Assembly (NCBI RefSeq): GCF_000632715.1
Contig: NZ_BAWO01000030.1
Location: 23,146 to 87,145 of the forward strand
Origin: Parageobacillus caldoxylosilyticus NBRC 107762
Lineage (GTDB): Bacteria; Bacillota; Bacilli; Bacillales; Anoxybacillaceae
Length of the DNA: 64,000 bases
Direction of reading: 5' to 3'
Numbering within the stretch: the first letter of the stretch is position 1; every line of letters starts with the position of its first letter. The position numbers and the translations under genes are program-made. Shown here piece by piece: positions 1 through 8,848 of the stretch. The notes beneath the pieces were generated by a model, which searched no databases, was not told the origin of the DNA, and saw only the letters and a program-made list of their open reading frames with translations.

Positions 1-20
1 TAGGACTCCTCCTCATAATC
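1..20 (-). promoter_or_regulatory. ribosome-binding site of a gene beyond the left edge
   Basis: Read on the minus strand, positions 14 to 5 give GAGGAGGAGT, a strong Bacillus-type Shine-Dalgarno sequence, with only four bases left before the window ends. A start codon is therefore expected just outside. With the promoter at 80-108 this implies another minus-strand gene downstream of the GH43 gene. Its identity cannot be seen; a xylose-catabolic gene would fit the context, but that is a guess. Confidence 0.6.
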
Positions 21-79
21 TTTTAGAACTTAATAGTAGGTGATAAATAAATATAACAGCAATTAGAAATCTTAACAAA

Positions 80-108
80 ATTATAACGTCTTTTACTTTG
101 TTTGTCTA
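80..108 (-). promoter_or_regulatory. sigma-A type promoter for the off-window gene
   Basis: On the minus strand TAGACA (108-103) and TATAAT (85-80) are separated by exactly 17 bases. The -10 box is perfect and the -35 box matches TTGACA at five of six positions. It lies just after the GH43 stop codon and points to the left edge, about 70 bases before the ribosome-binding site at 5-14. Confidence 0.55.
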
Positions 109-123
109 TTGTATAAACAAAGT
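95..123. promoter_or_regulatory. inverted repeat overlapping the left-edge promoter
   Basis: ACTTTGTTT (95-103) and AAACAAAGT (115-123) are perfect nine-base inverted arms with an 11-base spacer. The -35 box at 103-108 starts inside this repeat, so a protein bound here would block RNA polymerase. The arms resemble but do not match the Bacillus XylR operator (TTAGTTTGTT arms with a five-base spacer), so I call it only a probable repressor site. Confidence 0.45.
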
Positions 124-147
124 GTTTTGTATAATTTAACAAAGCTA

Positions 148-1755
148 TCACAATTCTTTATACAAAAAGTAATCAAAATCAGCATAATTGTTTTGCCCTG
201 AACTATCTCGGCAGTGCATCCCGACAAACGCGCCGGTAAAAGCTGCTCTGCCTCTTACATAATCATCTGATAATTTGTATGAATAAAATCTTATAGGAAT
301 TTTTATCCAATTTTCCCCGTCAAATGAATAAGAGTATTGATAAGTAGTCGTCTGTACTTCGACCCGAAGATAGACATATTCTACGTCATCTGGTATAACG
401 ATTTCTTCCCCTCGAAGAGGTTGATCAAATGTAAAATTATCACATGTCATTAACTCAAGAATTCTTCCTTTTTCCTCATGCCAAGTAATTTGAAGCGTCG
501 TCCAGTTTTGCGTATTATAGTAATTTACAAGTCCTGCAGATTGCTGAAATGTTGTAGGGCGAAAGGCAACTTTCGTTTCTGCAATAAAGTTAAAGTGCTG
601 CCATCGTCTAGCTACAAAAGCTTGCGTAAACTTCGAGGTTAGCGACTCCCTTCCATATAGCCGCAAATGTCCAGGATTATCTTTTAATGAAGCTATATCC
701 TCTCCTAACGGAATTCGCAACGTCTGGAAATGAGGGTTTAAAACATCGCAGTCAAAATCATCCTTTTCGTCATAATCCTTCTCCCATTTTACTTCTTCCA
801 CATTCGGTCCTTCAATTTCTAAAGAAGGCTGATTTCCTCCTACAACATAAGGCCAGCCGTTCTTCCATTCCAGTCTTTGGATTGCTGTTTCACGCCCAAG
901 CGGACAGTAGCCTCGGTGTTCCAGCAATGGTTGATCCTCTTGCGGAAGCGGTCTGCCTGTTAAATGTACTAAAAACCACTCATCCGTATGGGTATGCACA
1001 ATGGAGGCATGCCCCGCTTTCTGCAGCGGATTACGCGGATATGGCCAGGATGTAATCAATGGGTTCTCTGGATGCACTTCATACGGTCCCCGGAGAGATT
1101 TTGACCGCGCAATGGTTGCTGCGTGATTGTATCTTGTACCTCCTTCCGCTGTCAATAAGTAATAGTAGCCATTGATTTTATACAAATGTGGGCCTTCGGT
1201 AATTTTCAAATCCGTTCCTTTGAAGATAATCTCCGGTTTCCCAATGAGTTTTTGTTGTTCAACACTATATTCCTGAAGCACAATCCCATAAAAAGAATGG
1301 TTGCCGACACGATGATCCCAGCACATGTTAACCAAATATTTTCTTCCATCATCATCGTGAAATAAAGAAGGATCAAAACCTGAACTATTTAAGTAAATAG
1401 GGTCAGACCATTCGCCATCAATTGTTTCACAAGTGACAAGATAATTATGGCAATCTTTCCACTGTCCTTCCACTACTTTTACATCTGTATATATAAGCCA
1501 AAATTTACCGTCACTGTATGATAGATGGGGTGCCCAAACTCCTCCTGAATCTGGGTTCCCTAACATATTCAGCTGACTCAATCGATTTAATGGTCTTGAA
1601 ATTAAACGCCAATTTTTTAAATCTTTCGAGTGATAAATCCTCACTCCTGGAAACCATTCGAATGTGGAAACGGCAATATAGTAATCTTCTCCTACACGAC
1701 ATATGGATGGGTCTGGATGAAATCCGGTTAAAATGGGATTTCTTATTCTTACCAT
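148..1755 (-). CDS. xynB3: GH43 beta-xylosidase (XynB3-like)
   Basis: Cytoplasmic exo-acting beta-D-xylosidase that releases xylose from short xylo-oligosaccharides with inversion. I start it at the ATG at 1755 because AAAGGAGGT lies upstream and because this places the catalytic residues at Asp15 (HPDPS), Asp128 (GFDPS) and Glu187 (TEGPH), exactly the numbering of XynB3 from G. stearothermophilus T-6. The 535-residue length equals that enzyme. A longer in-frame start at 1791 adds 12 unsupported residues. The N-terminal two thirds form the five-bladed propeller and the rest (from about residue 330) the beta-sandwich typical of this subgroup. No signal peptide is present. It is the last gene of the glucuronate/xylan block and is separated from the preceding yesL-like gene by a transposase remnant, so how it is transcribed is unclear. 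Confidence 0.95.
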   Translation of the reverse strand: MVRIRNPILTGFHPDPSICRVGEDYYIAVSTFEWFPGVRIYHSKDLKNWRLISRPLNRLSQLNMLGNPDSGGVWAPHLSYSDGKFWLIYTDVKVVEGQWKDCHNYLVTCETIDGEWSDPIYLNSSGFDPSLFHDDDGRKYLVNMCWDHRVGNHSFYGIVLQEYSVEQQKLIGKPEIIFKGTDLKITEGPHLYKINGYYYLLTAEGGTRYNHAATIARSKSLRGPYEVHPENPLITSWPYPRNPLQKAGHASIVHTHTDEWFLVHLTGRPLPQEDQPLLEHRGYCPLGRETAIQRLEWKNGWPYVVGGNQPSLEIEGPNVEEVKWEKDYDEKDDFDCDVLNPHFQTLRIPLGEDIASLKDNPGHLRLYGRESLTSKFTQAFVARRWQHFNFIAETKVAFRPTTFQQSAGLVNYYNTQNWTTLQITWHEEKGRILELMTCDNFTFDQPLRGEEIVIPDDVEYVYLRVEVQTTTYQYSYSFDGENWIKIPIRFYSYKLSDDYVRGRAAFTGAFVGMHCRDSSGQNNYADFDYFLYKEL

Positions 1756-1820
1756 ATCTGTGTTACCTCCTTTTTCCGAAAACATTTGCAAAAAGATATG
1801 AAACTACCTTGACACATATA

Positions 1821-2020
1821 ATCGGGAAGATGGTGATGGTGTTGACAACGCCTGCATTCATCACGAACCATTTTTAGAAGAAAATAAACACCGCTTGGAA
1901 CTGTTGTTTTGCCCTCCGTACAGTCCAAGGACTGTGGAAGCGGCTTAAATCCGACGTAGTTTATAATGTGTTCTAGTGAAAGAAATTAGAGCCAATGTAA
2001 TAGTAGTTTATTTGTCCATT
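1821..2020 (+). pseudogene. remnant of an IS630-family transposase, C-terminal part
   Basis: The plus strand encodes pieces of a DDE transposase in shifting frames. From 1827 it reads GKMVMVL, then after a frameshift DNACIHH, followed by FLEENKHRLELLFCPPYSP, then in another frame LWKRLKSDVVYNVF, and finally VKEIRANV near 2000. These pieces in this order match the end of IS630-type transposases, where the Asp of LDNARIHH and the Glu after PPYSP are catalytic. Several frameshifts and stops make it dead, the N-terminal half is absent, and no terminal inverted repeats were found. It lies between the yesL-like gene and xynB3, opposite to their direction. Confidence 0.75.
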
Positions 2021-2068
2021 CTAGCTAGTTATACAAAAATCACCGTAGTGGAATGCTGTGGTTTTTTG

Positions 2069-2719
2069 TTAAGCTTTGCTGTTAGAACGATGAATAGCAT
2101 TTTGCTTCTCCTCAATCTTACGAAATCCTCTTAACGCACACCACATTAAAACAACCGAAACTAAGCTGACACTGAAGAATGGAATAAGTCCAGGTATATA
2201 AATAAATAAAACAGTCAGCAAGATGATGCTAAGGAACATGGTCAGTGTCATTAACGGATTCGCCATCCCGATAAAGAAGGAGTATTTTATATACTGCAAG
2301 AACCGCAGTTCATAATGAACATAAATAGGAAAGATATATAAAAGCGTGATAGCATAAAAAACTAAAATAACAAATAGAAAAACGGAAAATGCTAGCTGAA
2401 ACGCTTCTCGGACGTTTGCAATATATAGAAAATCAATATATAAAATATAAGAAACAAGCCCTATAAATAGCCCAATCTTATTGGCCCGCAAAAACTCTTT
2501 TTTATATGTGTTAAAAAACGTTTTAAAAATCGGCACATCGTTATCGCTAAAAAGAAGCCATTTTCTTACAACAGTAAACAACGCAACCGTCGCAGGCGCA
2601 ACGCCTAAAAAAATCGCTCCTACTAATGTAAAGAGTCCCCAAAGTATATTGACATACGCCAATCGGGTGATCCATTCGCATATGCCATATATTCTTCCTT
2701 CTAGCCAACCGGAACGCAT
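2069..2719 (-). CDS. YesL-like DUF624 membrane protein
   Basis: A 216-residue integral membrane protein of the DUF624/YesL family, whose function is unknown but which recurs in Bacillus and Geobacillus polysaccharide-utilisation operons near ABC importers. Hydrophobic segments lie at about residues 20-50, 75-95, 100-135 and 145-190. The N-terminal stretch with WGLFTLVGAIFLGVAPATVAL is characteristic. The start at 2719 is preceded by AAGGTGG. It follows uxuB by 117 bases and is the last gene before the transposase remnant. The family assignment comes from sequence pattern, and a role in oligosaccharide uptake is inferred from context only. Confidence 0.75.
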   Translation of the reverse strand: MRSGWLEGRIYGICEWITRLAYVNILWGLFTLVGAIFLGVAPATVALFTVVRKWLLFSDNDVPIFKTFFNTYKKEFLRANKIGLFIGLVSYILYIDFLYIANVREAFQLAFSVFLFVILVFYAITLLYIFPIYVHYELRFLQYIKYSFFIGMANPLMTLTMFLSIILLTVLFIYIPGLIPFFSVSLVSVVLMWCALRGFRKIEEKQNAIHRSNSKA

Positions 2720-2836
2720 TTTTAATCCACCTTTTGCAATGACATCTCTCCTACGGAATAGTATATCACAAATATATTTATATTGTTTGAATATTTAAAA
2801 ATAAACTGAGGAGGATATTCTCCCTGCCCCCTATCC

Positions 2837-3682
2837 TTAGACGCCAGCATATGCCAAAAATCCTCCATCAACTGGTACAACAATTCCTGTAACAAACCCG
2901 CTTGTTTGTTCATCGACAAGCCAGAGCAAAGTTCCTAATAAATCTTCAGGATTCCCTAATCTCTTCATCGGTGTGTGGGATAAAATTTTTCTTGTACGTT
3001 CCGTATATGATCCATCTGGATTTTTTAGTAAATTTTCATTTTGTTTCGTTAGAAAAAATCCTGGGGCAATCGCATTGACACGAATTCCGACACTAGCTAC
3101 ATGCACCGCCAGCCATTTTGTGAAATTTTCAATCCCCGCTTTGGCAGCGCTATATGCCGGAACTTTCGTCATTGGCCGCGGTGCGCTCATCGATGAGAGA
3201 TTGATAATCGTCCCTTTTTTTCCGATCATTCGTTTTAGAAAAATTTGCGTTGGAATGACAGTGCCCACAATATTTAAATCGAGCACGTACTTAAACCCTT
3301 CGGTAGTAAGATCAAAAAATGTAGTGATTTCCGTGTGATCCAAATCTTCTTGTTCAAGTATCTCTTTTGTGGTAATCCCTTGTGGATGATTACCGCCGGC
3401 CCCATTAATCAATACATCACAGGGGCCGTATTCACGAAATACGATTTCTTCCGCTTTTTTTACACTATCAACATCTAACACATTACATTGAACGGCGATG
3501 GCATCGCCGCCTTGCTTGATAATTTCTTCCTTTACTTTCTCCGCTTTTTCCAACGTTCGGTTAAGGATTGCCACTTTCATTCCTTGCCTAGCCAGCTCCT
3601 TAGCCATGCAGCTGCACAGCACTCCGCCACCGCCGGTAACCACTGCTACTTTGCCTTTTAGATTTGGATGGATTGGCAGCAT
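2837..3682 (-). CDS. uxuB: fructuronate reductase / D-mannonate oxidoreductase, SDR type
   Basis: Short-chain dehydrogenase of 281 residues that interconverts D-fructuronate and D-mannonate in glucuronate catabolism. The N-terminal Rossmann fold has the dinucleotide motif TGGGGVLCS (residues 16-24), followed by NGAGG and the catalytic Ser with YSAAK (Tyr and Lys). Its ATG directly follows the uxuA stop codon (TAA then ATG), and the Shine-Dalgarno GGGAGAG lies inside the end of uxuA, so the two are translationally coupled. Bacillaceae use this SDR-type enzyme rather than the unrelated long-chain UxuB of enteric bacteria. The assignment rests on family motifs and the uxaC-uxuA-uxuB context. Confidence 0.88.
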   Translation of the reverse strand: MLPIHPNLKGKVAVVTGGGGVLCSCMAKELARQGMKVAILNRTLEKAEKVKEEIIKQGGDAIAVQCNVLDVDSVKKAEEIVFREYGPCDVLINGAGGNHPQGITTKEILEQEDLDHTEITTFFDLTTEGFKYVLDLNIVGTVIPTQIFLKRMIGKKGTIINLSSMSAPRPMTKVPAYSAAKAGIENFTKWLAVHVASVGIRVNAIAPGFFLTKQNENLLKNPDGSYTERTRKILSHTPMKRLGNPEDLLGTLLWLVDEQTSGFVTGIVVPVDGGFLAYAGV

Positions 3683-4765
3683 TTATACTCTCCCTTTCTT
3701 TTGTTTTTCCAGACTATCCCAAATTCCAAGGAGATACATGATACCAAGCGCCCGGTCATATAACCCGTATCCCGGCCGCGCTTTTTCATTCCAAATCATA
3801 CGTCCATGGTCAGGACGTATATATCCCTGAAAGTTCATATCATGAAGTGCTTTTACAATCTCACATATATCAAGCGAACCATCGCAACTACGGTGGGATG
3901 TTTCTTCAAAATCGCCGTTTTCATGTATTTTTATATTTCTCACATGGACAAACGGGACTCTATCCATTTTCAAGAAATATCTGAACATTTCTGGAATATC
4001 GTTATTAGGATTAGCACCCAATGACCCTGAACACAATGTGATTCCATTCGATGGGCTATCGACCATCTTTACAATTCTCTCTAAATTTTCCTTATTTGTC
4101 ACGATTCGCGGCAACCCAAATACCGACCAAGGCGGATCATCGGGATGAATCGCCATTTTAATCCCGCACTCTTCTGCGACAGGGATAATTTGTTCCAAAA
4201 AATAACGCAGGTTTTCAAATAAATCGTCTTCTGTAACCCCTTTATATAGAGCAAAAAGGTTTTTGATAGTTTTCAATCTTTCACGTTCCCACCCTGGCAA
4301 CAAAAAACCGTTTGAGTCACTTTCGATTCTTCTAACCATTTCTTCCGGATCAATATTTTCTATTTTATCTTTCTCATAAGCCAAAACCGTAGAGCCATCG
4401 CTTCTTTTTTTCGCTAGATCCGATCTCGTCCAGTCAAAAACAGGCATGAAGTTATAACAAATAACTTTCACACCAGCCTTCGCTAAATTCCGAATAGTTT
4501 GTTTATAATTTTCAATATAGCGCTCCCGTGAAGGCAATCCCAGTTTAATATCCTCATGAACATTCACACTCTCAATTACGTCAAGATGGAATCCTTTTTC
4601 ATTTACCTGTTTTTTCAAATTTAAAATATCTTCAAGCGGCCAAACTTCTCCCACAGGGATATGATATAATGCTCCTACAATTCCCTCCACCCCGGGAATT
4701 TGCCTAACCTCATCCAACGAAACAGTATCATTGTCCTTGCCGAACCACCGAAATGTCATTTTCAT
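3683..4765 (-). CDS. uxuA: D-mannonate dehydratase
   Basis: Converts D-mannonate to 2-keto-3-deoxy-D-gluconate (KDG). The 360-residue protein begins MKMTFRWFGK and has the TIM-barrel metal-site motifs of the UxuA family: HPDDPPW, LCSGSLG, HVRNIK and RPDHGRM, whose His, Cys, His and Asp bind the Mn ion. GGGAGTG lies seven bases before the ATG. It sits 33 bases after uxaC and directly abuts uxuB, forming a uxaC-uxuA-uxuB operon. Length and motifs are normal for Bacillaceae. Confidence 0.95.
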   Translation of the reverse strand: MKMTFRWFGKDNDTVSLDEVRQIPGVEGIVGALYHIPVGEVWPLEDILNLKKQVNEKGFHLDVIESVNVHEDIKLGLPSRERYIENYKQTIRNLAKAGVKVICYNFMPVFDWTRSDLAKKRSDGSTVLAYEKDKIENIDPEEMVRRIESDSNGFLLPGWERERLKTIKNLFALYKGVTEDDLFENLRYFLEQIIPVAEECGIKMAIHPDDPPWSVFGLPRIVTNKENLERIVKMVDSPSNGITLCSGSLGANPNNDIPEMFRYFLKMDRVPFVHVRNIKIHENGDFEETSHRSCDGSLDICEIVKALHDMNFQGYIRPDHGRMIWNEKARPGYGLYDRALGIMYLLGIWDSLEKQKKGRV

Positions 4766-4798
4766 CGCTTTGCACTCCCTTGATTCATTGAAGGAAAT

Positions 4799-6202
4799 TT
4801 ACCGAATGTTAAAGTAATTTTTGGCATTAAAATAACAAATATCTTGAACAATTTTTCCTAAAAAAGGATAATCAGGCGGAACTTCTCCATTTTCCACCCA
4901 CGTTCCTATTAAATTGCATAGTATTCTTCGAAAATATTCATGCCGTACATAGGACAAAAAACTTCTTGAGTCAGTCAGCATGCCTATAAAACTACTTAAA
5001 AGTCCTACATTGGCTAAGTCCTTCATGTGTGATAAAATTCCGTCTTTATGGTCGTTGAACCACCAGGCTGCTCCAAACTGTATTTTCCCTTTAATTCCTT
5101 CGCCCTGGAAATTGCCAACAGTCGATGCAATAACGTAATTATATGCAGGATTTAAAGTATAAATAATAATTTTAGGCAGCTTATTTTCTTTTTCTAACGC
5201 ATTTAAAAAAGAATTCAGCGGCTTTGCCAATATAAAATCGTTAATAGAATCATACCCGGTATTTGCGCCTAACTGTTGGAACTTTCTTGTATTTGTATTT
5301 CTTATTGAACCAATATGCAGTTGCATTGCCCAATCTAATGAATGATAAAGTTGTCCTAAAAAACGCAATGTAAACGTTTTATATTTATCTTCTTCTGCTT
5401 TCGTTACAATAAAACCATCTTTTCGCTTTTGGAAAATAGCGGACACTTCTTTTAAATCGCTTTCTTCATATGGCATATACTCGAGCCCGTGGTCAGAAAT
5501 TCTACATCCCATTTCGTGGAAATAGTTTACTCTGTTTCTAATTGCCTCTAACATTTGTTCATAATTAGTTATTTCGATATTCGTAATTTTCCCTAACTCT
5601 CCTATATATTTTGAAAAAGAATGATGATTAATTTCTAATAATGGATCCGGCCGAAAAGTGGGCAGTACCTTTGTTTTGATATCTTGGTTACTTTGAATAA
5701 CTTTATGGTACTCTAAACTATCTAATGGATCATCCGTTGTTCCTATCATTTCTACATTCGATTTAGAAATGATGCTACGGGCTGAAAAATCCTCTTGCTG
5801 CAATATTTCATTACAATGATTCCATATCTCCCTGCATGTTTTTTCATTCAAAATTGTATCCATATGAAAATAGCGCTTTAATTCTAAATGAGTCCAATGA
5901 TATAGGGGATTTCCAATGCAATAAGGTACTGCTTTAGCCCATGCTTCGAATTTTTCATAATCACTTGCGTCCCCTGTTATATATTTCTCTTCAATCCCCA
6001 GCATCCTCATTGCACGCCATTTATAATGATCGCCGTCTAGCCACAACTCGGTTAAGTTTTTAAATCGTTTATCTTCCGCGATTTCCCTCGGACTTAAATG
6101 ACAATGGTAGTCAATAATTGGCATATGTTTCGCATATTCATGATAAAGAATCTTCGCAGATTTATTCTTCAGTAAAAAATCTTCGTGTATAAATGTCTGC
6201 AC
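4799..6202 (-). CDS. uxaC: glucuronate isomerase
   Basis: First cytoplasmic step of glucuronate breakdown: isomerises D-glucuronate to D-fructuronate (and galacturonate to tagaturonate). The 467-residue length is standard, and the amidohydrolase-like metal motif DYHCHLSP lies at about residues 31-38. The start is GTG at 6202, preceded by GGGGGGAG. It is first of the uxaC-uxuA-uxuB group and follows the regulator uxuR by 56 bases, so regulator and catabolic genes are probably co-transcribed. Glucuronate arrives from aldouronic acids cleaved by AguA. Confidence 0.96.
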   Translation of the reverse strand: MQTFIHEDFLLKNKSAKILYHEYAKHMPIIDYHCHLSPREIAEDKRFKNLTELWLDGDHYKWRAMRMLGIEEKYITGDASDYEKFEAWAKAVPYCIGNPLYHWTHLELKRYFHMDTILNEKTCREIWNHCNEILQQEDFSARSIISKSNVEMIGTTDDPLDSLEYHKVIQSNQDIKTKVLPTFRPDPLLEINHHSFSKYIGELGKITNIEITNYEQMLEAIRNRVNYFHEMGCRISDHGLEYMPYEESDLKEVSAIFQKRKDGFIVTKAEEDKYKTFTLRFLGQLYHSLDWAMQLHIGSIRNTNTRKFQQLGANTGYDSINDFILAKPLNSFLNALEKENKLPKIIIYTLNPAYNYVIASTVGNFQGEGIKGKIQFGAAWWFNDHKDGILSHMKDLANVGLLSSFIGMLTDSRSFLSYVRHEYFRRILCNLIGTWVENGEVPPDYPFLGKIVQDICYFNAKNYFNIR

Positions 6203-6258
6203 GCAGCTCCCCCCTTTTTCATTTAAAATCTATACATTACCCCCTAAACAGGGCGAAT

Positions 6259-6960
6259 TCAAACAAAATAATGCGGATATTGTTTCTTTAGTACGTCCTT
6301 TTCAATTACCACTAGCCTTAAATGTTCCTCCATCACTTTTCGTGCTTTTTCCGCTTCCTTATTAGCAATTAGTTGATAAATTTGCTTATGATGAGAGATG
6401 ATAATATCCCAGTCTAAATCGGAAAATAATCGAAGCACGCGCAGGCGGTTAAAATGACTATTTAGGTGCTGGACCATTTTCCATGACCGAGACATCCTGC
6501 AACCATCAAAAATAATCTTGTGAAATTCCTCGTCCAGCTCGAAAAGTGCTAAATAGTTGCTCTTTTCCACACATAATTCCTGCATGGCAATATTTTTTTC
6601 TAATTGAAATAAATATTCCTCAGTAAATTTTTCACATGCCAACGCCACTACTTCTTTCTCAATGATCTCTCTAATAAATCTGCCTTCTTCTACATGTTCT
6701 AAATTAATCCGCGATACGATGGTACCACTTTGAGGAATAATATCTAACAATTCTTCTTGGGCTAATTTTAAGAAAGCTTCACGAACAGGGGTTCTGCTAA
6801 CATGAAGATTTTCGGCAATTTCCTTTTCAGAAATTTTTGTACCTGGCTCAAGCTCTAATCGCAAAATTTTCTCCTTTAACAAATGATACAGTTGATCTCT
6901 CGTTGATCCTCTTGTAGAGCCCTTTATTTGTTGGCTTTCTTGGAATGTAAACATTACCAT
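6259..6960 (-). CDS. uxuR: GntR/FadR-family regulator of glucuronate genes
   Basis: A 233-residue transcription factor with an N-terminal GntR winged helix (about residues 15-85, including EKEIAENLHVSRTPVREAF) and a C-terminal helical FCD ligand-binding domain (about 95-220) of the FadR subfamily. Its position between kdgA and uxaC matches uxuR of G. stearothermophilus, a repressor of the glucuronic-acid regulon; I infer the same role and an aldonate or uronate-derived effector. GGGAG precedes the ATG by six bases. The palindrome ATACTAGTAT at 6989-6998, just upstream, shares its core with a longer palindrome at aguE, suggesting autoregulation. Confidence 0.85.
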   Translation of the reverse strand: MVMFTFQESQQIKGSTRGSTRDQLYHLLKEKILRLELEPGTKISEKEIAENLHVSRTPVREAFLKLAQEELLDIIPQSGTIVSRINLEHVEEGRFIREIIEKEVVALACEKFTEEYLFQLEKNIAMQELCVEKSNYLALFELDEEFHKIIFDGCRMSRSWKMVQHLNSHFNRLRVLRLFSDLDWDIIISHHKQIYQLIANKEAEKARKVMEEHLRLVVIEKDVLKKQYPHYFV

Positions 6961-6988
6961 TGAATTCTCCCTTTCGTTTTATCTCACT

Positions 6989-6998
6989 ATACTAGTAT
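6989..6998. promoter_or_regulatory. palindrome upstream of uxuR, candidate UxuR operator
   Basis: ATACTAGTAT is a perfect ten-base palindrome 29 bases upstream of the uxuR start, followed by a further TAGTAT half at 7001-7006. The eight-base core ATACTAGT also occurs in the palindrome at 16509-16522 before aguE. A shared palindrome at the regulator and at the uptake operon is what a local repressor site would look like; binding by UxuR is inferred. Confidence 0.5.
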
Positions 6999-7153
6999 GG
7001 TAGTATTATTCGAAAAATAAACATTTCTCTTTAAAGATAGAAATTCGTTTCCATTTTAGCTAAGAAAATATTTCCTGTCAATTGCACAATATATTTATAC
7101 ATTCAGCAATACTGTTGTTGTTAAAAATATTTTGTTTACGTTCAAAAACGTCG

Positions 7154-7792
7154 TTATTTTGCTCTTGCTTTTTTTACCGCAGCTACTAATAAGGAAGCAT
7201 TACGGGTTATTTCCAACAGGTATGAATCAGTGAGGTTCTTTTTTACGTTGACTAATGAACTTCCTATCCCTACCGCCTCCACACCTGCTCTTATATAATC
7301 TTCTATGTTTTCTATATTTATTCCCCCTGTCGCAATTAACGGTATTTGCGGCAAAGGATCTTTCATGCTTTTAATGTAGCTAGGTCCGAATATACTAATA
7401 GGAAATACTTTTACAAAATCAGCTCCACTTTCAAAAGCGGTAACGATTTCAGTAGGTGTTAATCCTCCTGCTATACTTACTGCCCCATACCGCTTTGTCA
7501 TTTGAATCGTCTCTATGTTCATGGAAGGAGAAACAATAAACTTGGCTCCGGATAAAATCGCTAATCGTGCCGTTTCCCCGTCTAATACCGTGCCAGCACC
7601 TACCAATACACCCTCTAGCTCGTTTGCCGCTTTTTCAAGCGCTGCCAGCGCTCCTGGAGTTTCCACTGTGATTTCAATGATATTCATTCCACCTTTTTTT
7701 AACGCGTGCGCAACGGGGATGATATTCTCAACGGTTGCCCCTCTAATGACAGGAATAATCCCCGTTTCTTTGATAGTAATAATATGATCCAT
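7154..7792 (-). CDS. kdgA: KDPG aldolase
   Basis: Cleaves 2-keto-3-deoxy-6-phosphogluconate to pyruvate and glyceraldehyde-3-phosphate, the last step of the glucuronate branch. The 212-residue TIM barrel has the Schiff-base lysine at about residue 128 in DFVKVFP, and the catalytic Glu region EITVETP at 40-46. It starts 20 bases after the kdgK stop with GGGGGG as ribosome-binding site, so kdgK and kdgA are one operon. Downstream, 193 bases separate it from uxuR. Confidence 0.95.
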   Translation of the reverse strand: MDHIITIKETGIIPVIRGATVENIIPVAHALKKGGMNIIEITVETPGALAALEKAANELEGVLVGAGTVLDGETARLAILSGAKFIVSPSMNIETIQMTKRYGAVSIAGGLTPTEIVTAFESGADFVKVFPISIFGPSYIKSMKDPLPQIPLIATGGINIENIEDYIRAGVEAVGIGSSLVNVKKNLTDSYLLEITRNASLLVAAVKKARAK

Positions 7793-7812
7793 GCTTTTTA
7801 CCCCCCACTTTA

Positions 7813-8763
7813 TTATCGAATAACATCCTCATTATTTTTCGCTATTAGTTTTTCAATCTCATCACGTTCAGGCAGACCATCAACATCGCCGTAAACCATT
7901 GTAACCAGCGCGCCTACAGCATTAGCTCTTTCCACAGCATGATATATGCTTAATCCGTCTAGCAGTCCCGAAATAAATCCAGCAGCAAACCCATCACCTG
8001 CTCCAACCGGATCGATAACTTGTTCAACCGGAAATCCAGGAACCCATTTATCTTCCTTACCTGTAAAATAATGTGCACCTTTCTCCCCTAGTTTCAGTAC
8101 TACTAGGGAAGCCCCATGTTCGAGAAATAATTGCCCTAATTTTTCAGGAGGATGGTTGCCAAATAAAAAGGTTGCTTCTACCATCCCCGGAAGTACAATA
8201 TCTACTTGTGATGCGATATGGAGAAGCGTTTCCCTAGCAATCTCTTCCTTCCAAAGTTTGAGTCGCAAGTTAGGATCGAATACAATTTTCACCCCATTAT
8301 CGCGCGCTATTTTTATTGCGGCTAAAATAGCTTCCCGACAACTAGCGCTTAGAGCAGGGGTAATGCCTGTAATATGTAAATATTTTGCACTTGCGATATA
8401 CTCTTCGTCCAAATCAGCCGGTGATAATAGGCTTGCTGCAGAGCCTTTGCGATAATAGTAAACCCTAATGTCATTTTGCCTTCTCATTTCCTTAAAATAA
8501 ATGCCTGTTGGTGCTTCTTCATCAATCTTTGCCTTGCTTATATCAACGCCTTCTCCCTTTAAAAAAGCGAGAATCGCCTTTCCAAATTCATCATTTCCGA
8601 CTCTGCTAATCCAACCGGCACGATGTCCTAACCTTGCAAGACCAACTGCAACATTAGACTCAGCACCACCGATCTTTTTCGTAAAATGGGTTGCGTATCT
8701 CATTAATCCATTGCTAGTAGGAGTAAAAACTACCATGGATTCTCCTATTGTAACAACATCCAT
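7813..8763 (-). CDS. kdgK: 2-keto-3-deoxygluconate kinase
   Basis: PfkB/ribokinase-family sugar kinase of 316 residues that phosphorylates KDG with ATP. The family signature DPVGAGDGFAAGF near residue 250 carries the catalytic Asp. The N-terminal half has the substrate-lid region starting VTIGESMVVFTP. Its position directly before kdgA and downstream of the xylosidase xynB1 fixes the substrate as KDG rather than another sugar. TGGAGG precedes the ATG. No sequence oddities. Confidence 0.93.
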   Translation of the reverse strand: MDVVTIGESMVVFTPTSNGLMRYATHFTKKIGGAESNVAVGLARLGHRAGWISRVGNDEFGKAILAFLKGEGVDISKAKIDEEAPTGIYFKEMRRQNDIRVYYYRKGSAASLLSPADLDEEYIASAKYLHITGITPALSASCREAILAAIKIARDNGVKIVFDPNLRLKLWKEEIARETLLHIASQVDIVLPGMVEATFLFGNHPPEKLGQLFLEHGASLVVLKLGEKGAHYFTGKEDKWVPGFPVEQVIDPVGAGDGFAAGFISGLLDGLSIYHAVERANAVGALVTMVYGDVDGLPERDEIEKLIAKNNEDVIR

Positions 8764-8848
8764 CTTAAACCTCCACTTTTCATATTAATGTCATATTGGT
8801 GAAGGGAAATCTATCCAAACTAAGACTTCCCTGTATTTGCGCTTAACA

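Noticed and set aside
95..123. XylR operator at the left edge
   Set aside because: The arms and spacing differ from the known XylR consensus, so I kept it only as an unassigned inverted repeat.
687..1055. Plus-strand open frame of 122 codons inside xynB3
   Set aside because: It is antisense to a clearly intact GH43 gene, has no ribosome-binding site and encodes no recognisable protein.
2041..2066. Terminator after the yesL-like gene
   Set aside because: The potential stem near CACCGTAGTGG is short and relies on G-U pairs on one strand and mismatches on the other; too weak to call.
5370..5383. cre-like TGTAAACGTTTTAT
   Set aside because: It is inside uxaC, mismatches the right half of the consensus, and such A+T-rich matches arise by chance in coding sequence.
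7138..7151. Small inverted repeat ACGTT/AACGT after kdgA as terminator
   Set aside because: Only five pairs, with the following T run 10 or more bases away; it may contribute but is not convincing.
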